Source of the DNA: Candidatus Obscuribacterales bacterium
GTDB lineage: Bacteria > Cyanobacteriota > Vampirovibrionia > Obscuribacterales > Obscuribacteraceae
Direction: 5' to 3'
Assembly (NCBI GenBank): GCA_019747875.1
Contig: JAIEQI010000034.1
Span: forward strand, 1 to 64,000
Length of the DNA stretch: 64,000 nucleotides
Positions 53,104 through 62,128 of the stretch are shown one piece after another. The translations under genes were made by a program, and so were the position numbers. A model generated the notes under the pieces. It saw only the letters and a program-made list of their open reading frames with translations. It was not told the DNA's origin and made no database searches. Each line of letters begins with the position of its first letter. The first letter of the stretch is position 1.

Positions 53104-53473
53104 GTCTCGGACCAAATGAAAGCGATCAAAGTCGAATTCGAAAACTTTGATTACCACTATTAGCCCGGACTCATATCCAGTTGAATTAGCCTCTGATTCT
53201 CCTACCTTATATATGCCGGGTTGTCGATCTCGGTGATTAACAGATGTACAGAGCTGGAAACGTAATAGTGGCCGTATTTCTAAACTATTTTTCAATCCAA
53301 GCTCTTTGAAATAGGGTATCCTTGCTCGGATCCCAGTAGGACGCGCCAGTCGCCTTTTTCCAGGATTCGAAGGAAGCGAACGACTCGTTTTTCTGGAGCA
53401 TCGGTCTCAAGTCAGTGCCATGCAATTGATGTCCAAAATGGATTTCTAAGCGCGGCGCAGGAAGTCTCGGAAT
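53104..53473. other. Intergenic region, nothing recognised
   Basis: 370 bp before the MBOAT gene. I see no supported gene, RNA or repeat; it must hold the promoter for the MBOAT-SGNH operon. Confidence 0.5.
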
Positions 53474-54955
53474 ATGATTTTCAGCAGCCTCGAATATCTT
53501 ATTTTCCTGCCACTGGTTGTTTTACTTTTTTGGCAATTGAAGGGTGCCGCTCGTACAGCGCTGCTTGTAGTATCAAGTTTCTTCTTTTACATGAGCTGGC
53601 TGCCTGCTTATGGAATCCTCCTGCTGATCTTGAGCGCTGCAAATTGGGCCTTGGGATTGGCAATCGATAGAGTGCGTCAGAGCAGCTCCACATCCAAAGC
53701 ATTGCTTGCTGCTGGACTGGTTTTGAATCTCGGTTGTTTGTGCTACTACAAATACACGAATTTTTTTCTCGAAAATATTGTTGCCACTATCAATTCGATT
53801 TCGCATACTGCGCTTGGATTCGGTTTGAAAATTCCTGCGTATGAAGTGCCCATTCTTGATGTGCTTCTACCTTTAGGGATCTCGTTCTTTGTGTTTGAGT
53901 TCATTCACTATCTCGTCGATGTCTTCAAAGGCAGCAAGCCGCTTAGCTCCTTGATGGAGTTTCTTGCATTTGCGGCTTTCTTTCCTTCACAGATAGCCGG
54001 ACCAATAAAACGCTTTCAAGAGTTTGCCGAAAACATCCGCGCTCCGCAAAAGATGGATCTTCCATTGTTTAACGAAGCGACTGGTCTGATTGTTCAAGGA
54101 CTCTTCAAGAAAGTTGCAATCGCAGATCCAATTGGGGCACTCGTTTATCCCGTGTACGCTAGCACCACTCTAGTATCGTCCTCTGATGCTTTGATCGCTG
54201 CAATCGGGTTTGTGGTTCAAGTGTATTGTGATTTTTCTGGCTACACAGACATCGGAAGAGGCTCGGCTCTTTTGATGGGAATTCGATTGCCGGAAAATTT
54301 CCAATTGCCTTATCTTGCTGCGGATCTTGCTGCGTTCTGGCGCCGCTGGCACATTTCCTTGTCGTCTTGGTTGCGCGACTACATTTACATTCCGTTGGGT
54401 GGTTCAAAGCACGGTTTGCTAAATAACTGGCGAAATCTTTTTCTCACCATGCTTGCCTGTGGTTTGTGGCATGGGGCTAATTGGCATTACGTCATTTTCG
54501 GATGCTTGCAGGGCGTCGGGCTTGTTGTTCAGAAAGAATGGAGCGAACTCTGCAAACGCGTGCCCGCTCTCTCTGCTTTTGGGAAAAGTAGCCTTGCACA
54601 TTGGCTCGGCGTTTTCGGCACCATGTTGTTCATCACTGCAACCTTTGTCGTTTTTCGTGCACCCGACATGCCTGCCGCCGGTCGCATTTTTGCAAGCATG
54701 GTAAATTTCACTGGAGCATGCGAACTATATTCCCCGCTGTTGAAGTCAGGTGTGCTGGTATTCTTGCCACTCTATTTCGCGTGCTGGCAGATTCGGGAGC
54801 GGGGAGCTGCGTTCTTGGAAAACAGCCGCATATGGCAATCGAGTAGAGTCTTTTTTGAAATGCCAATGCGATTGGCGGTTCTCACTGCATCAGCGTTGAT
54901 TATGCTGGCAGCGACGCCGCAAGAGGCCGTTCCTTTTGTGTACTTCCAGTTCTAA
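53474..54955 (+). CDS. MBOAT O-acyltransferase (AlgI-like)
   Basis: 493 residues with about ten membrane helices. Membrane-bound O-acyltransferase signatures: SLEYLIFLPLVVLLFW, FSGYTDIGRGSALLMGIRLP, AAFWRRWHISLSSWLRDYIY, IPLGGSKHG and GLWHGANWHYVIFG (catalytic His). AlgI-type enzymes move acetyl groups across the membrane for O-acetylation of exported polysaccharides such as alginate, cellulose or peptidoglycan. It is followed by an SGNH-type gene, the usual acetyl acceptor partner. Confidence 0.93.
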   Translation: MIFSSLEYLIFLPLVVLLFWQLKGAARTALLVVSSFFFYMSWLPAYGILLLILSAANWALGLAIDRVRQSSSTSKALLAAGLVLNLGCLCYYKYTNFFLENIVATINSISHTALGFGLKIPAYEVPILDVLLPLGISFFVFEFIHYLVDVFKGSKPLSSLMEFLAFAAFFPSQIAGPIKRFQEFAENIRAPQKMDLPLFNEATGLIVQGLFKKVAIADPIGALVYPVYASTTLVSSSDALIAAIGFVVQVYCDFSGYTDIGRGSALLMGIRLPENFQLPYLAADLAAFWRRWHISLSSWLRDYIYIPLGGSKHGLLNNWRNLFLTMLACGLWHGANWHYVIFGCLQGVGLVVQKEWSELCKRVPALSAFGKSSLAHWLGVFGTMLFITATFVVFRAPDMPAAGRIFASMVNFTGACELYSPLLKSGVLVFLPLYFACWQIRERGAAFLENSRIWQSSRVFFEMPMRLAVLTASALIMLAATPQEAVPFVYFQF

Positions 54956-54977
54956 TACATTCAGCTTGAGAAGAAAA

Positions 54978-56396
54978 ATGGCAGAAACACAGAGTAGAGA
55001 ATCAGCAAACGAGCCGACCAGTGGAGCCACTAGTGCACTCGCCACTGTAATTGCTGAATCAAGTCTATCGAGTTCTCAAAATACAAACGATAATTCAAAT
55101 CGGGCAGCAATTTCGACTTTGCGTCTTGAAGGTACCTATGAGCGGGGCAATTCGTGGGTGTTGATCGCCATGTTGTCCGTTTCTGTTCTGGGCTTCTTTG
55201 TTGCGGCGATTCTGGTTGTTGAGGGAGTTTTTGCATTAGCTGGGATCGGCGAAGAGTTGATTCGCAAAGATGATCCAGTGCTGGGGTTCAGGCACAGACC
55301 AAATAAAAGCGTTACTTGGCGCAGGGAAGGATTTGGCAAGGCAGCGTTCACAGCCGACGGACTCTTCGAAGAGATCTCTGCCGGCGCTCACCCCGGCATT
55401 TATCGGATTGCTGTGTTCGGCGATTCGATGGTTGAAGGATTGCAGGAACCACAAGAACAAGGCTTTGTAAAACTGCTTGAAAAAAAAATGCAAGGGGAAG
55501 TGCCTGGCAAGCTACAGATAATGAATTGTGGTGTCTTTGGCTATTCAACAGTGCAAGCTTGCTTGTACGCAGACGAAATTATCGATAAATACAAGCCGGA
55601 TTTAGTTCTGTACGGTTATGACACCAGAGATATGGCTGAGTCGATTGAGACCTGGGTTCCGCCTGGTCAAAAGCCGATGGGCGGCAGACCATATGCAATA
55701 AAGAGACCTGGCGCCGAATTTGAAATTTCCAGTGAGCCGGTCATTAACGCATTGCAGCAGGATAAGAGTAAATTCTGGGCGCAGTTCGATTGGTTCCAAC
55801 AGAACAGCAGAATTTGGGGCTATCTTTCCGAAAATAGGCCGAAGCTCTCTCTACATAACGCTCTGATAGACGCAATTGCCGGTTTTGGAAAAGCAGCAGA
55901 TAAGCAAAAGAAACCATCCTTCTCGATCAAATTCTTCGAGCAGAATAAGGCTGCATCTGCCAATACAAAAGGCGGATCAAACAGCGTTAGTGACGCTAGC
56001 AAGAAAACTCTTACTATTGTTGAGCAGAATCAGAAAGCCTCATATCTTTCGATCCTGGATTCTACCTTTGAAGCTCTGATGACTCGTTTGAAAAAACATT
56101 GCAGCAATGAAAACGCTAAGTTGGTGGTGTTTGCCATTCCATCTCGCTCTGATCTTTTGCCCGATGTTGGCGCCGCTCCATCGCTCTATGGAGTTTCATT
56201 TCAGGACGAGCTGCAATTTGTTCGGAAGACATGTAAGAATCAAAATATTCCATTTCTCGATTGCCACGAGAATGCACGCACAACGAATGAATCTGAGCAG
56301 CGAAAGCTTTTCTTCGTGCTGCATCTGACTCCAGACGGGCACAAGTTTATCTCTGAACAGCTTTCTCCATTCCTGAAGAACATCCTTCACGACTAA
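54978..56396 (+). CDS. SGNH/GDSL hydrolase-like acetyltransferase partner
   Basis: About 472 residues from the ATG at 54978 (GAGAAG upstream; the frame starts at 54936, inside the MBOAT gene). One N-terminal helix (SWVLIAMLSVSVLGFFVAAI then LVVEGVFAL) anchors an extracytoplasmic SGNH domain: IAVFGDSMVEGL (catalytic Ser, GDS), MNCGVFGYSTVQA, LVLYGYDTRDMAE, and a C-terminal LHLTPDGHKFI with the Asp-His pair. Together with the MBOAT protein 22 bp upstream it likely transfers acetyl groups to a surface glycan. Confidence 0.8.
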   Translation: MAETQSRESANEPTSGATSALATVIAESSLSSSQNTNDNSNRAAISTLRLEGTYERGNSWVLIAMLSVSVLGFFVAAILVVEGVFALAGIGEELIRKDDPVLGFRHRPNKSVTWRREGFGKAAFTADGLFEEISAGAHPGIYRIAVFGDSMVEGLQEPQEQGFVKLLEKKMQGEVPGKLQIMNCGVFGYSTVQACLYADEIIDKYKPDLVLYGYDTRDMAESIETWVPPGQKPMGGRPYAIKRPGAEFEISSEPVINALQQDKSKFWAQFDWFQQNSRIWGYLSENRPKLSLHNALIDAIAGFGKAADKQKKPSFSIKFFEQNKAASANTKGGSNSVSDASKKTLTIVEQNQKASYLSILDSTFEALMTRLKKHCSNENAKLVVFAIPSRSDLLPDVGAAPSLYGVSFQDELQFVRKTCKNQNIPFLDCHENARTTNESEQRKLFFVLHLTPDGHKFISEQLSPFLKNILHD

Positions 56397-56535
56397 GAGT
56401 CTGGTTGAGATCGATCCTTTAGGTTGGCTCGTTTGCAGCCTGGGAGTTCATAAAATTCAGCGATTGCATTTGCTCTTTCACTGCCACAAACGGATTTCGT
56501 CTATTCAAGGCAAAATGTGAATCATTGTTGATACA

Positions 56536-57657
56536 TTGCAAGCGAAGAAGGTTCGATACAGGTTACATTTAATCAGCAGAGGTCACTCTCTCGTTCTTCC
56601 CGACCGACCCTTCGTTGCGAGGACTTGCTTCGTGCGTCGCATTCTAATTACCACCACAGCCCTTTCTGCGTTTTCCTTGATTTGTGCAGGTCCAACTCTA
56701 GCAGACAAGGTCAACCCTAATCGCAATAGCCCGATTTCTTACGTGAAGTCTCCTGCGGCGCCCGCAAGCAGGTATAAGCCACTGACGGGGAAGATCGATT
56801 ATAGAGAACCGCAAACCCCGTCTTCTTACATTCAGGGCAAGCCGCGCTTGCAAGGCGGCAATTCGCAGAATCAGCTTCAGGGCCGATCTAACCAGAATAA
56901 GTACGATAGTGGTGTAAATGACGAAGATTATGTGCGTCCTTATTCGGCAGTCACGCCGCAGTACGATAATTTCAATCGCCCATTCGATTTGCAAGCACAG
57001 AATCAGCGTATTCCTGGCGATGTTTCAGACAAGCAGCTGAACCTTCTGAGGTCGCATGATGTCGTCATTATGCAGGATCGGTCTAGTTCGATGGGAGAAA
57101 AGGAGTACTTTCCCCAGGGTAAATTTTCTCGCTGGAAATGGTGCTTGTTCCAGGCATCGGATTTTGCCAGACAAACATCTAAGATTCGAAACTGGGCGTT
57201 CGACGTCGTATTGTTCTCCAATGAATACGATGTTTTTCGAGGCGTAAGGCTTCCACAGATTCCGGAGATCTATGATCGAAGCGGTATCTATATTGGCACT
57301 CGCCTGGCACAACCACTGCAAGAACAACTTAGCCAGTATTTTCAACGTCGTGCCAGCGGGAACGCAAAGCCGCTGATGATTGCTGTAGTGACCGACGGCA
57401 AGCCGCAGGACGATGAAGACCTCTGTGATGTGATCATTAATGCCACACATCATATTGCTAATCCGAATGATCTTCACATAACGTTTTTGCAAATCGGCAC
57501 AGATGACGAAGGTCAGAAAAAACTGAACAAGCTTGACTATAAGCTGGTGAGGAAAGGTGCCCGTTTCGATATCGTCAGCGTAATGCCGTATAACATGGTC
57601 ACTCAATTAGGTCTTGCAAGATCTATTGTTCAAGCTATGGAAACGGCTCCGAATTAG
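56536..57657 (+). CDS. Exported von Willebrand A domain protein
   Basis: 373 residues at most. A hydrophobic export signal (ILITTTALSAFSLICAGPTL) begins about residue 36, so the true start may be a GTG near 56632. A polar Asn/Gln/Ser-rich linker (~65-165) follows, then a vWA domain (~175-370) with MIDAS motif MQDRSSSMG (DxSxS) and the later VTDGKPQDDED. vWA domains bind proteins via a metal ion. It follows the MBOAT/SGNH genes on the same strand; link unproven. Confidence 0.78.
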   Translation: MQAKKVRYRLHLISRGHSLVLPDRPFVARTCFVRRILITTTALSAFSLICAGPTLADKVNPNRNSPISYVKSPAAPASRYKPLTGKIDYREPQTPSSYIQGKPRLQGGNSQNQLQGRSNQNKYDSGVNDEDYVRPYSAVTPQYDNFNRPFDLQAQNQRIPGDVSDKQLNLLRSHDVVIMQDRSSSMGEKEYFPQGKFSRWKWCLFQASDFARQTSKIRNWAFDVVLFSNEYDVFRGVRLPQIPEIYDRSGIYIGTRLAQPLQEQLSQYFQRRASGNAKPLMIAVVTDGKPQDDEDLCDVIINATHHIANPNDLHITFLQIGTDDEGQKKLNKLDYKLVRKGARFDIVSVMPYNMVTQLGLARSIVQAMETAPN

Positions 57658-57789
57658 TGCCGTGTAAGGGCTCTGTATGCGCCCTCACTCTCGGAGCGCT
57701 AAGAGATTCCCGGTAGCATTTCTGAAAACGAATCATTAAAGCTGGAACGATGTAAGACATTATCCGTCCTCATCGTGGGAAGCATGCTC

Positions 57790-58080
57790 ATGAGTAAGAT
57801 TCGATTTCAAGTTAGCTTTTCATTGATCCTGTGTTTGGCTTTGAGCACAGCTCCCACACAGGCGCGAGAAAAACATCTATTTCTTGATAGTCGTCCAAAA
57901 CTTCGAAAGATTGTTAAAGCAGCTGGATTTGGGATTATCACTGGCGGTTTGAGCGCGCCGTTGCTTGGTCATTCTGTCGCTTCCGGATCTCTCCTCGGCG
58001 CCGGGAAAGGTGCTGCCTGGCAGGCGTGGAAACAGAAACGAGCAGATCGTCGACAGAAACAGCGTAACATTCATCGTTAA
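57790..58080 (+). CDS. Small exported glycine-rich protein
   Basis: About 96 residues from the ATG at 57790 (GGGAAG eight bases upstream; GTG 57775 and ATG 57784 also in frame). Signal peptide (FQVSFSLILCLALSTAPTQA), then a short glycine-rich hydrophobic part (AAGFGIITGGLSAPLLGHSV, LLGAGKGAAW) like glycine-zipper outer-membrane proteins, and a basic tail (KQKRADRRQKQ). No family assigned. Confidence 0.6.
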   Translation: MSKIRFQVSFSLILCLALSTAPTQAREKHLFLDSRPKLRKIVKAAGFGIITGGLSAPLLGHSVASGSLLGAGKGAAWQAWKQKRADRRQKQRNIHR

Positions 58081-58169
58081 TATGCTTTTCTCAGGATAAG
58101 CAGGAACCACCGCCTTTTGTTTACGTCGAGCATCAGGTCCGACATCGACTTTTTACTGGAGAATTCGCT

Positions 58170-60083
58170 GTGAGCGGAGCAGAACCCGTTGAAAAACGTT
58201 TGCCACGCCCTAGCAAAGCAATTGTTGTTGCTTTGATCTTGGGCATCATCTTAGCAGCTGCTTGCATTCCAAGAACTGCAAATCATCTAACAGCAATCAC
58301 ACCCGTGTCGATAATACATACGAGTTCCGAACAGCTGAGCCTGAATGGACGTGTTGAAAGTGACGAGATCAAACTTGCGATGATGTTGCCTGGTACGGTC
58401 TCTGAGGTTACGGTCAATGAAGGCGATCATGTCACCAAAGGGCAGGTGCTTGTTCGCTTAAATTCTTCAGATGCAGAACTAGAAAGCAAGTTGAAATCGA
58501 TCGATCAAGTCATTTCAGCAACGGAGAAGATGAAGGCAAAAGCTGAGCTATGGCTTGCAGAGCTAAGAAAACACTCGATTAAAACTAAAAAGAGCCAGCT
58601 CCTTTTGGCAAAACAACCTACTCAGAAGAGTAGCTCTCTTAAGGCTAAAATTCAAACAGACCACAAATTGAATGCCTTGTCTGGAGCGACGGTGAACGAC
58701 GTAGCAGGTGCACGGAAGGAAATTTCTCCAAGTTCAGCAAATACTCAACTCGGCGTGCCAGATAAGGAGAATGTGAAAACAGTCAATGGTACGGTGGCAG
58801 AAACTACTGGTGTTAACAAAGATGCTGATCTAAAAGCACTCTTCTCCTCCATGCAAGCAAACGCAACGCCAAGTCTCATGGCGGATTCACCTGGCTATAC
58901 AGCCTTATCGAAGAAAGAGTTGAATGCCAAATATAAGGAACAGCTGGCCAAAATAGACAGCAATCACAAGGAACGTAAGAAGGCTCTTAAAATGGGCCAC
59001 CTCCTCGTTCAGGCTCTTGCTGATTCTCAGAATAAGGGCAAGAAAAGTATTCTGGCATCGGAGGATTTGAAGGCTGCGGGCTTCACCGATATTCTCAAAA
59101 GCGAAATCCTCCGATCTGGAATGGTAGATAGTTCTCTCGCCAGTGTTCAAGACTTAAGCAAACTATTGAAGTCGACAGGTGAGAAATCGAGTTCAAGTCA
59201 GAATGCTGTCGTTTCTGAGGACAAAGAAGCTTCCGCTCATGTACCTGGTGTTGCTGAGCTGCCAAATCTCGACCCAAATATTCTCGGGAGAAACCTGAGC
59301 AAAGAAAAAGCGGAAGCATTAACACAGCTACTGAAATCCAACCCCGTAACCATCGTAAGATCTTCAAATGGACCGGTGACAGGCTCGGCGGAAACAAGAT
59401 CTCCTCTCGATACCGCTAAACTTCAAAGGATCCTCAAGGACGAAGGATTGTTGTCTTCTGCCTCTGGAGCCGCACCATCAACTAGCGAACAACAGTTAAG
59501 GGACCTTCTAAGGGCTAACAAAAATTCTAAACAAATTAACGGTTATGACTTTGCAGCCATATTAGCTAAGTCAAATAGCAGCACTAGAACCGACAAATTC
59601 TCCACCCTCGAAATCGAAACCCGGATAGCTGAGGCTGAGGCTGAGATTGCCAAAGCAAAGGCCCTGCGGCAGGAACTACTTAGTAAGCGCAATGCGGGTG
59701 TGCTAACCAGTCCGGTTGACGGTATTATTTCAGCCCGAAACATTAATCCTGGTGAAATTGCTTTGCCTGGAAGAATCATTATTCGCATCTCTTCTCCTGA
59801 TCGCTTCTATGTTCGCGCCTTTATTCCGGAAGGACAACTGAGCAAGATAAGACTCGGACAGAAAGCTACCGTGTATTTGGATGGTGAAAAGCAGCATCCT
59901 TTAACAGCAATCGTTAGTTCAATTGATGGTGAAGCCTCATTCACCCCCGAGAATGTTTATTTTAAGGAAGACCGTGTTCGTCAGGTTTTTGGAATTAAGC
60001 TTCGGATCGACAATTCCAATGGCGCAGCCAAAAATGGAATGCCAGCCGATGCAATTGTGTTTTTATTTGAACCAAAAGCTTAG
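58170..60083 (+). CDS. HlyD-family membrane fusion protein with large insertion
   Basis: 637 residues, about twice the family norm. N-terminal helix (AIVVALILGIILAAACIP), first half of the lipoyl-like domain (NGRVESDEIKLAMMLPGTVS, VNEGDHVTKGQVLVRLN), then coiled coil. Between residues ~140 and ~475 lies a ~335-residue Ser/Lys/Ala-rich insertion. The second coil and lipoyl half follow (IAEAEAEIAKAKALRQELLS; GVLTSPVDGIISARNINPGE) with the beta-barrel (DRFYVRAFIPEGQLSKIRLG). GTG start with GGAGAA upstream. First gene of an exporter operon with the ABC ATPase and permeases; akin to YhiI in the YhiI-RbbA-YhhJ set. Confidence 0.85.
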   Translation: MSGAEPVEKRLPRPSKAIVVALILGIILAAACIPRTANHLTAITPVSIIHTSSEQLSLNGRVESDEIKLAMMLPGTVSEVTVNEGDHVTKGQVLVRLNSSDAELESKLKSIDQVISATEKMKAKAELWLAELRKHSIKTKKSQLLLAKQPTQKSSSLKAKIQTDHKLNALSGATVNDVAGARKEISPSSANTQLGVPDKENVKTVNGTVAETTGVNKDADLKALFSSMQANATPSLMADSPGYTALSKKELNAKYKEQLAKIDSNHKERKKALKMGHLLVQALADSQNKGKKSILASEDLKAAGFTDILKSEILRSGMVDSSLASVQDLSKLLKSTGEKSSSSQNAVVSEDKEASAHVPGVAELPNLDPNILGRNLSKEKAEALTQLLKSNPVTIVRSSNGPVTGSAETRSPLDTAKLQRILKDEGLLSSASGAAPSTSEQQLRDLLRANKNSKQINGYDFAAILAKSNSSTRTDKFSTLEIETRIAEAEAEIAKAKALRQELLSKRNAGVLTSPVDGIISARNINPGEIALPGRIIIRISSPDRFYVRAFIPEGQLSKIRLGQKATVYLDGEKQHPLTAIVSSIDGEASFTPENVYFKEDRVRQVFGIKLRIDNSNGAAKNGMPADAIVFLFEPKA

Positions 60084-60091
60084 GAGTTCAA

Positions 60092-62128
60092 ATGTTAGAT
60101 GCTGCCACCAGTTGTTTTGCTACTGATTCGGCGCGAGACGATCTGGTCATTTATTGCAAAAATTTGTCTCTTTCGCGACATAAGAAGATTTGCGTTGATC
60201 GCATTGATCTGGCGGTAAAGGGCGGACAGATTACAGGGCTTATCGGTTCTGATGGTGCTGGAAAAACAAGCCTTCTTCATATAATTGCTGGGGTGATCGA
60301 GCCAAGTAGCGGGGAAATAGAGGTTCTCGGAAAGAGACCTCGCGATTCGCGTATAGATATAGCGTATGTGACCCAAAACAATTCCTTATTCCCCGAATTG
60401 ACGGTAGAAGAAAATCTTCGTTATAGCGCCGGTGTGAGGAATGTTTCTTCCAGAATCTATGAAGAGCTAAAAGAAAAATATTTGGAGGGCTTTGGACTCG
60501 CTAAGTTTACAGACCGCTTATCGAAGGATCTGTCAGGTGGCATGAAGCAGAAGCTCGCTCTTCTTTGTGCACTTATCTCTACGCCAAAGTTGCTTCTTCT
60601 GGACGAACCTACAAGTGGTTTAGATCCGATTGCCCGCAGAGAATTTTGGCAAATGTTGAGTTCAGTTTGTGAGGATGATATCACGGCCGTAGTTGCCACT
60701 CCGAGAATGGAGGAAGGAGAACTTTGTTCGGAGATTGCTTGGATGCATGATGGTCGGGTTTATTGCACAGGCAGTCCACGGCAGTTACGCCAAGAAAGCA
60801 ATGCCTGTCGTTTATTTCTGCGCGGTGACGATATCGAGATGATAAAAACATTGCTGCTGCAACCTGAGTTTATGAGGAAGGCAGGTATCAGTAGCCACGC
60901 CATGCATGAAGCTGATCTTGTCTTGCTAGTTAGTGATGCAAAGCAATCGCCGGATCTTGTACTTGAGGTCTTGAATAAGAGTGGCGTCTCTTTCGAAATG
61001 CATCGCAGGCAAGCTTCGCTCGATGATGTCTTTGTGGTGTACCAAAATTCCGAAGGCAAACCAAATGACTTTGATGGTGGGCTGATCAATAGGTTCTCTA
61101 CTAGTAATACCAGAACATCGGCTGGAAATAGTGGGATGCGTTGCGCAGCACACTGCGAGAATGTTGTTGGATCAAAACTCAGCTCAGATGGAAGGAGCAC
61201 GACAGCTATTAGGGCGGCAAACTTGGAAAAGCGATTTGGTAACTTTAACGCGGTCAAAGATCTTAGCCTTGTGGTCAAATATGGTGAAATCTATGGTTTG
61301 CTTGGTGCAAATGGTGCCGGCAAAACAAGCACGATCAAGATGATCTGCGGGCTACTTCGGGCCTGCTCGGGTGAGGTGCTAATTGCAGGAGCGAGAAGAG
61401 TCTTAAACGATCACACTTGGCGCTCAAAGATTGGATATATGAGCCAAAAAATGGCTTTATACAGAGACCTTACTGTCTGGGAAAACCTTCAATTTTACGG
61501 TGCGACGTATGGTCTTTCGGAGAAGACATTGAAGGCAAGGATTGATTCGGCTTGCGACTTCGCTCAACTTTCAGGCTCCTTGCATGTCCCTGTTGGAGTG
61601 CTACCCGGTGGCTTGCAACAGCGTCTTGCGTTCATTACTTCAATTTTGCATGAACCGGAGATCTTAGTTCTTGACGAACCCACATCCGGTATTGATCCAT
61701 TTGGGCGCAGGGAGATTTGGCAGGTAGTAAAACAGCTGGCAAAGAACGGCGTGGCCGTATTGGTGACTACACACTTCATCGAAGAGGCTGAGTATTGCGA
61801 TCGCATCGGAGTTATGACGCAGGGTCGCCTGATTGGTGAAGGTGCTCCCAGTGAGATCAAAGCTGCAGCAGGTAACGTCCTGGAGATTTTTACGCCTGAA
61901 GTTCGGGACGCCTTCGAGTGTGTTTCGAAGCATATAGCCCCGTGGCGTATTTCAATACTGCCAGATTGTCTTCACATACAAAGCGAGAAGAGTGAGTTTG
62001 TTTGCTCTCTTATCGAAAGAGAGTTGAGAATAAGCGGATTGACGTTTTCAAAGCCTCGTCTTATAAGTCCGTCGCTGGAGGAGGCTGTCATTTCACTAGT
62101 GCATGACTCGGGAGGTGCTGCGCAATGA
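60092..62128 (+). CDS. Tandem ABC-transporter ATPase
   Basis: 678 residues with two nucleotide-binding domains. NBD1 (~25-235): GLIGSDGAGKTSLLHIIAG (Walker A), DLSGGMKQKLAL (signature), LLLLDEPTSGLDP (Walker B). NBD2 (~370-590): GLLGANGAGKTSTIKMICG, LPGGLQQRLAF, ILVLDEPTSGIDP. No membrane part, unlike RbbA. Begins 8 bp after the HlyD-like gene and overlaps the next gene by four bases (ATGA). It powers the two permeases downstream. Confidence 0.92.
   Translation: MLDAATSCFATDSARDDLVIYCKNLSLSRHKKICVDRIDLAVKGGQITGLIGSDGAGKTSLLHIIAGVIEPSSGEIEVLGKRPRDSRIDIAYVTQNNSLFPELTVEENLRYSAGVRNVSSRIYEELKEKYLEGFGLAKFTDRLSKDLSGGMKQKLALLCALISTPKLLLLDEPTSGLDPIARREFWQMLSSVCEDDITAVVATPRMEEGELCSEIAWMHDGRVYCTGSPRQLRQESNACRLFLRGDDIEMIKTLLLQPEFMRKAGISSHAMHEADLVLLVSDAKQSPDLVLEVLNKSGVSFEMHRRQASLDDVFVVYQNSEGKPNDFDGGLINRFSTSNTRTSAGNSGMRCAAHCENVVGSKLSSDGRSTTAIRAANLEKRFGNFNAVKDLSLVVKYGEIYGLLGANGAGKTSTIKMICGLLRACSGEVLIAGARRVLNDHTWRSKIGYMSQKMALYRDLTVWENLQFYGATYGLSEKTLKARIDSACDFAQLSGSLHVPVGVLPGGLQQRLAFITSILHEPEILVLDEPTSGIDPFGRREIWQVVKQLAKNGVAVLVTTHFIEEAEYCDRIGVMTQGRLIGEGAPSEIKAAAGNVLEIFTPEVRDAFECVSKHIAPWRISILPDCLHIQSEKSEFVCSLIERELRISGLTFSKPRLISPSLEEAVISLVHDSGGAAQ

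Noticed and set aside
53104..53473. Possible tRNA or structured RNA in the 370-bp gap before the MBOAT gene
   Set aside because: No cloverleaf, anticodon arm or T-loop consensus could be found.
57025..57606. 193-codon frame antisense to the vWA gene
   Set aside because: Shadow of the vWA coding region; no start signal.
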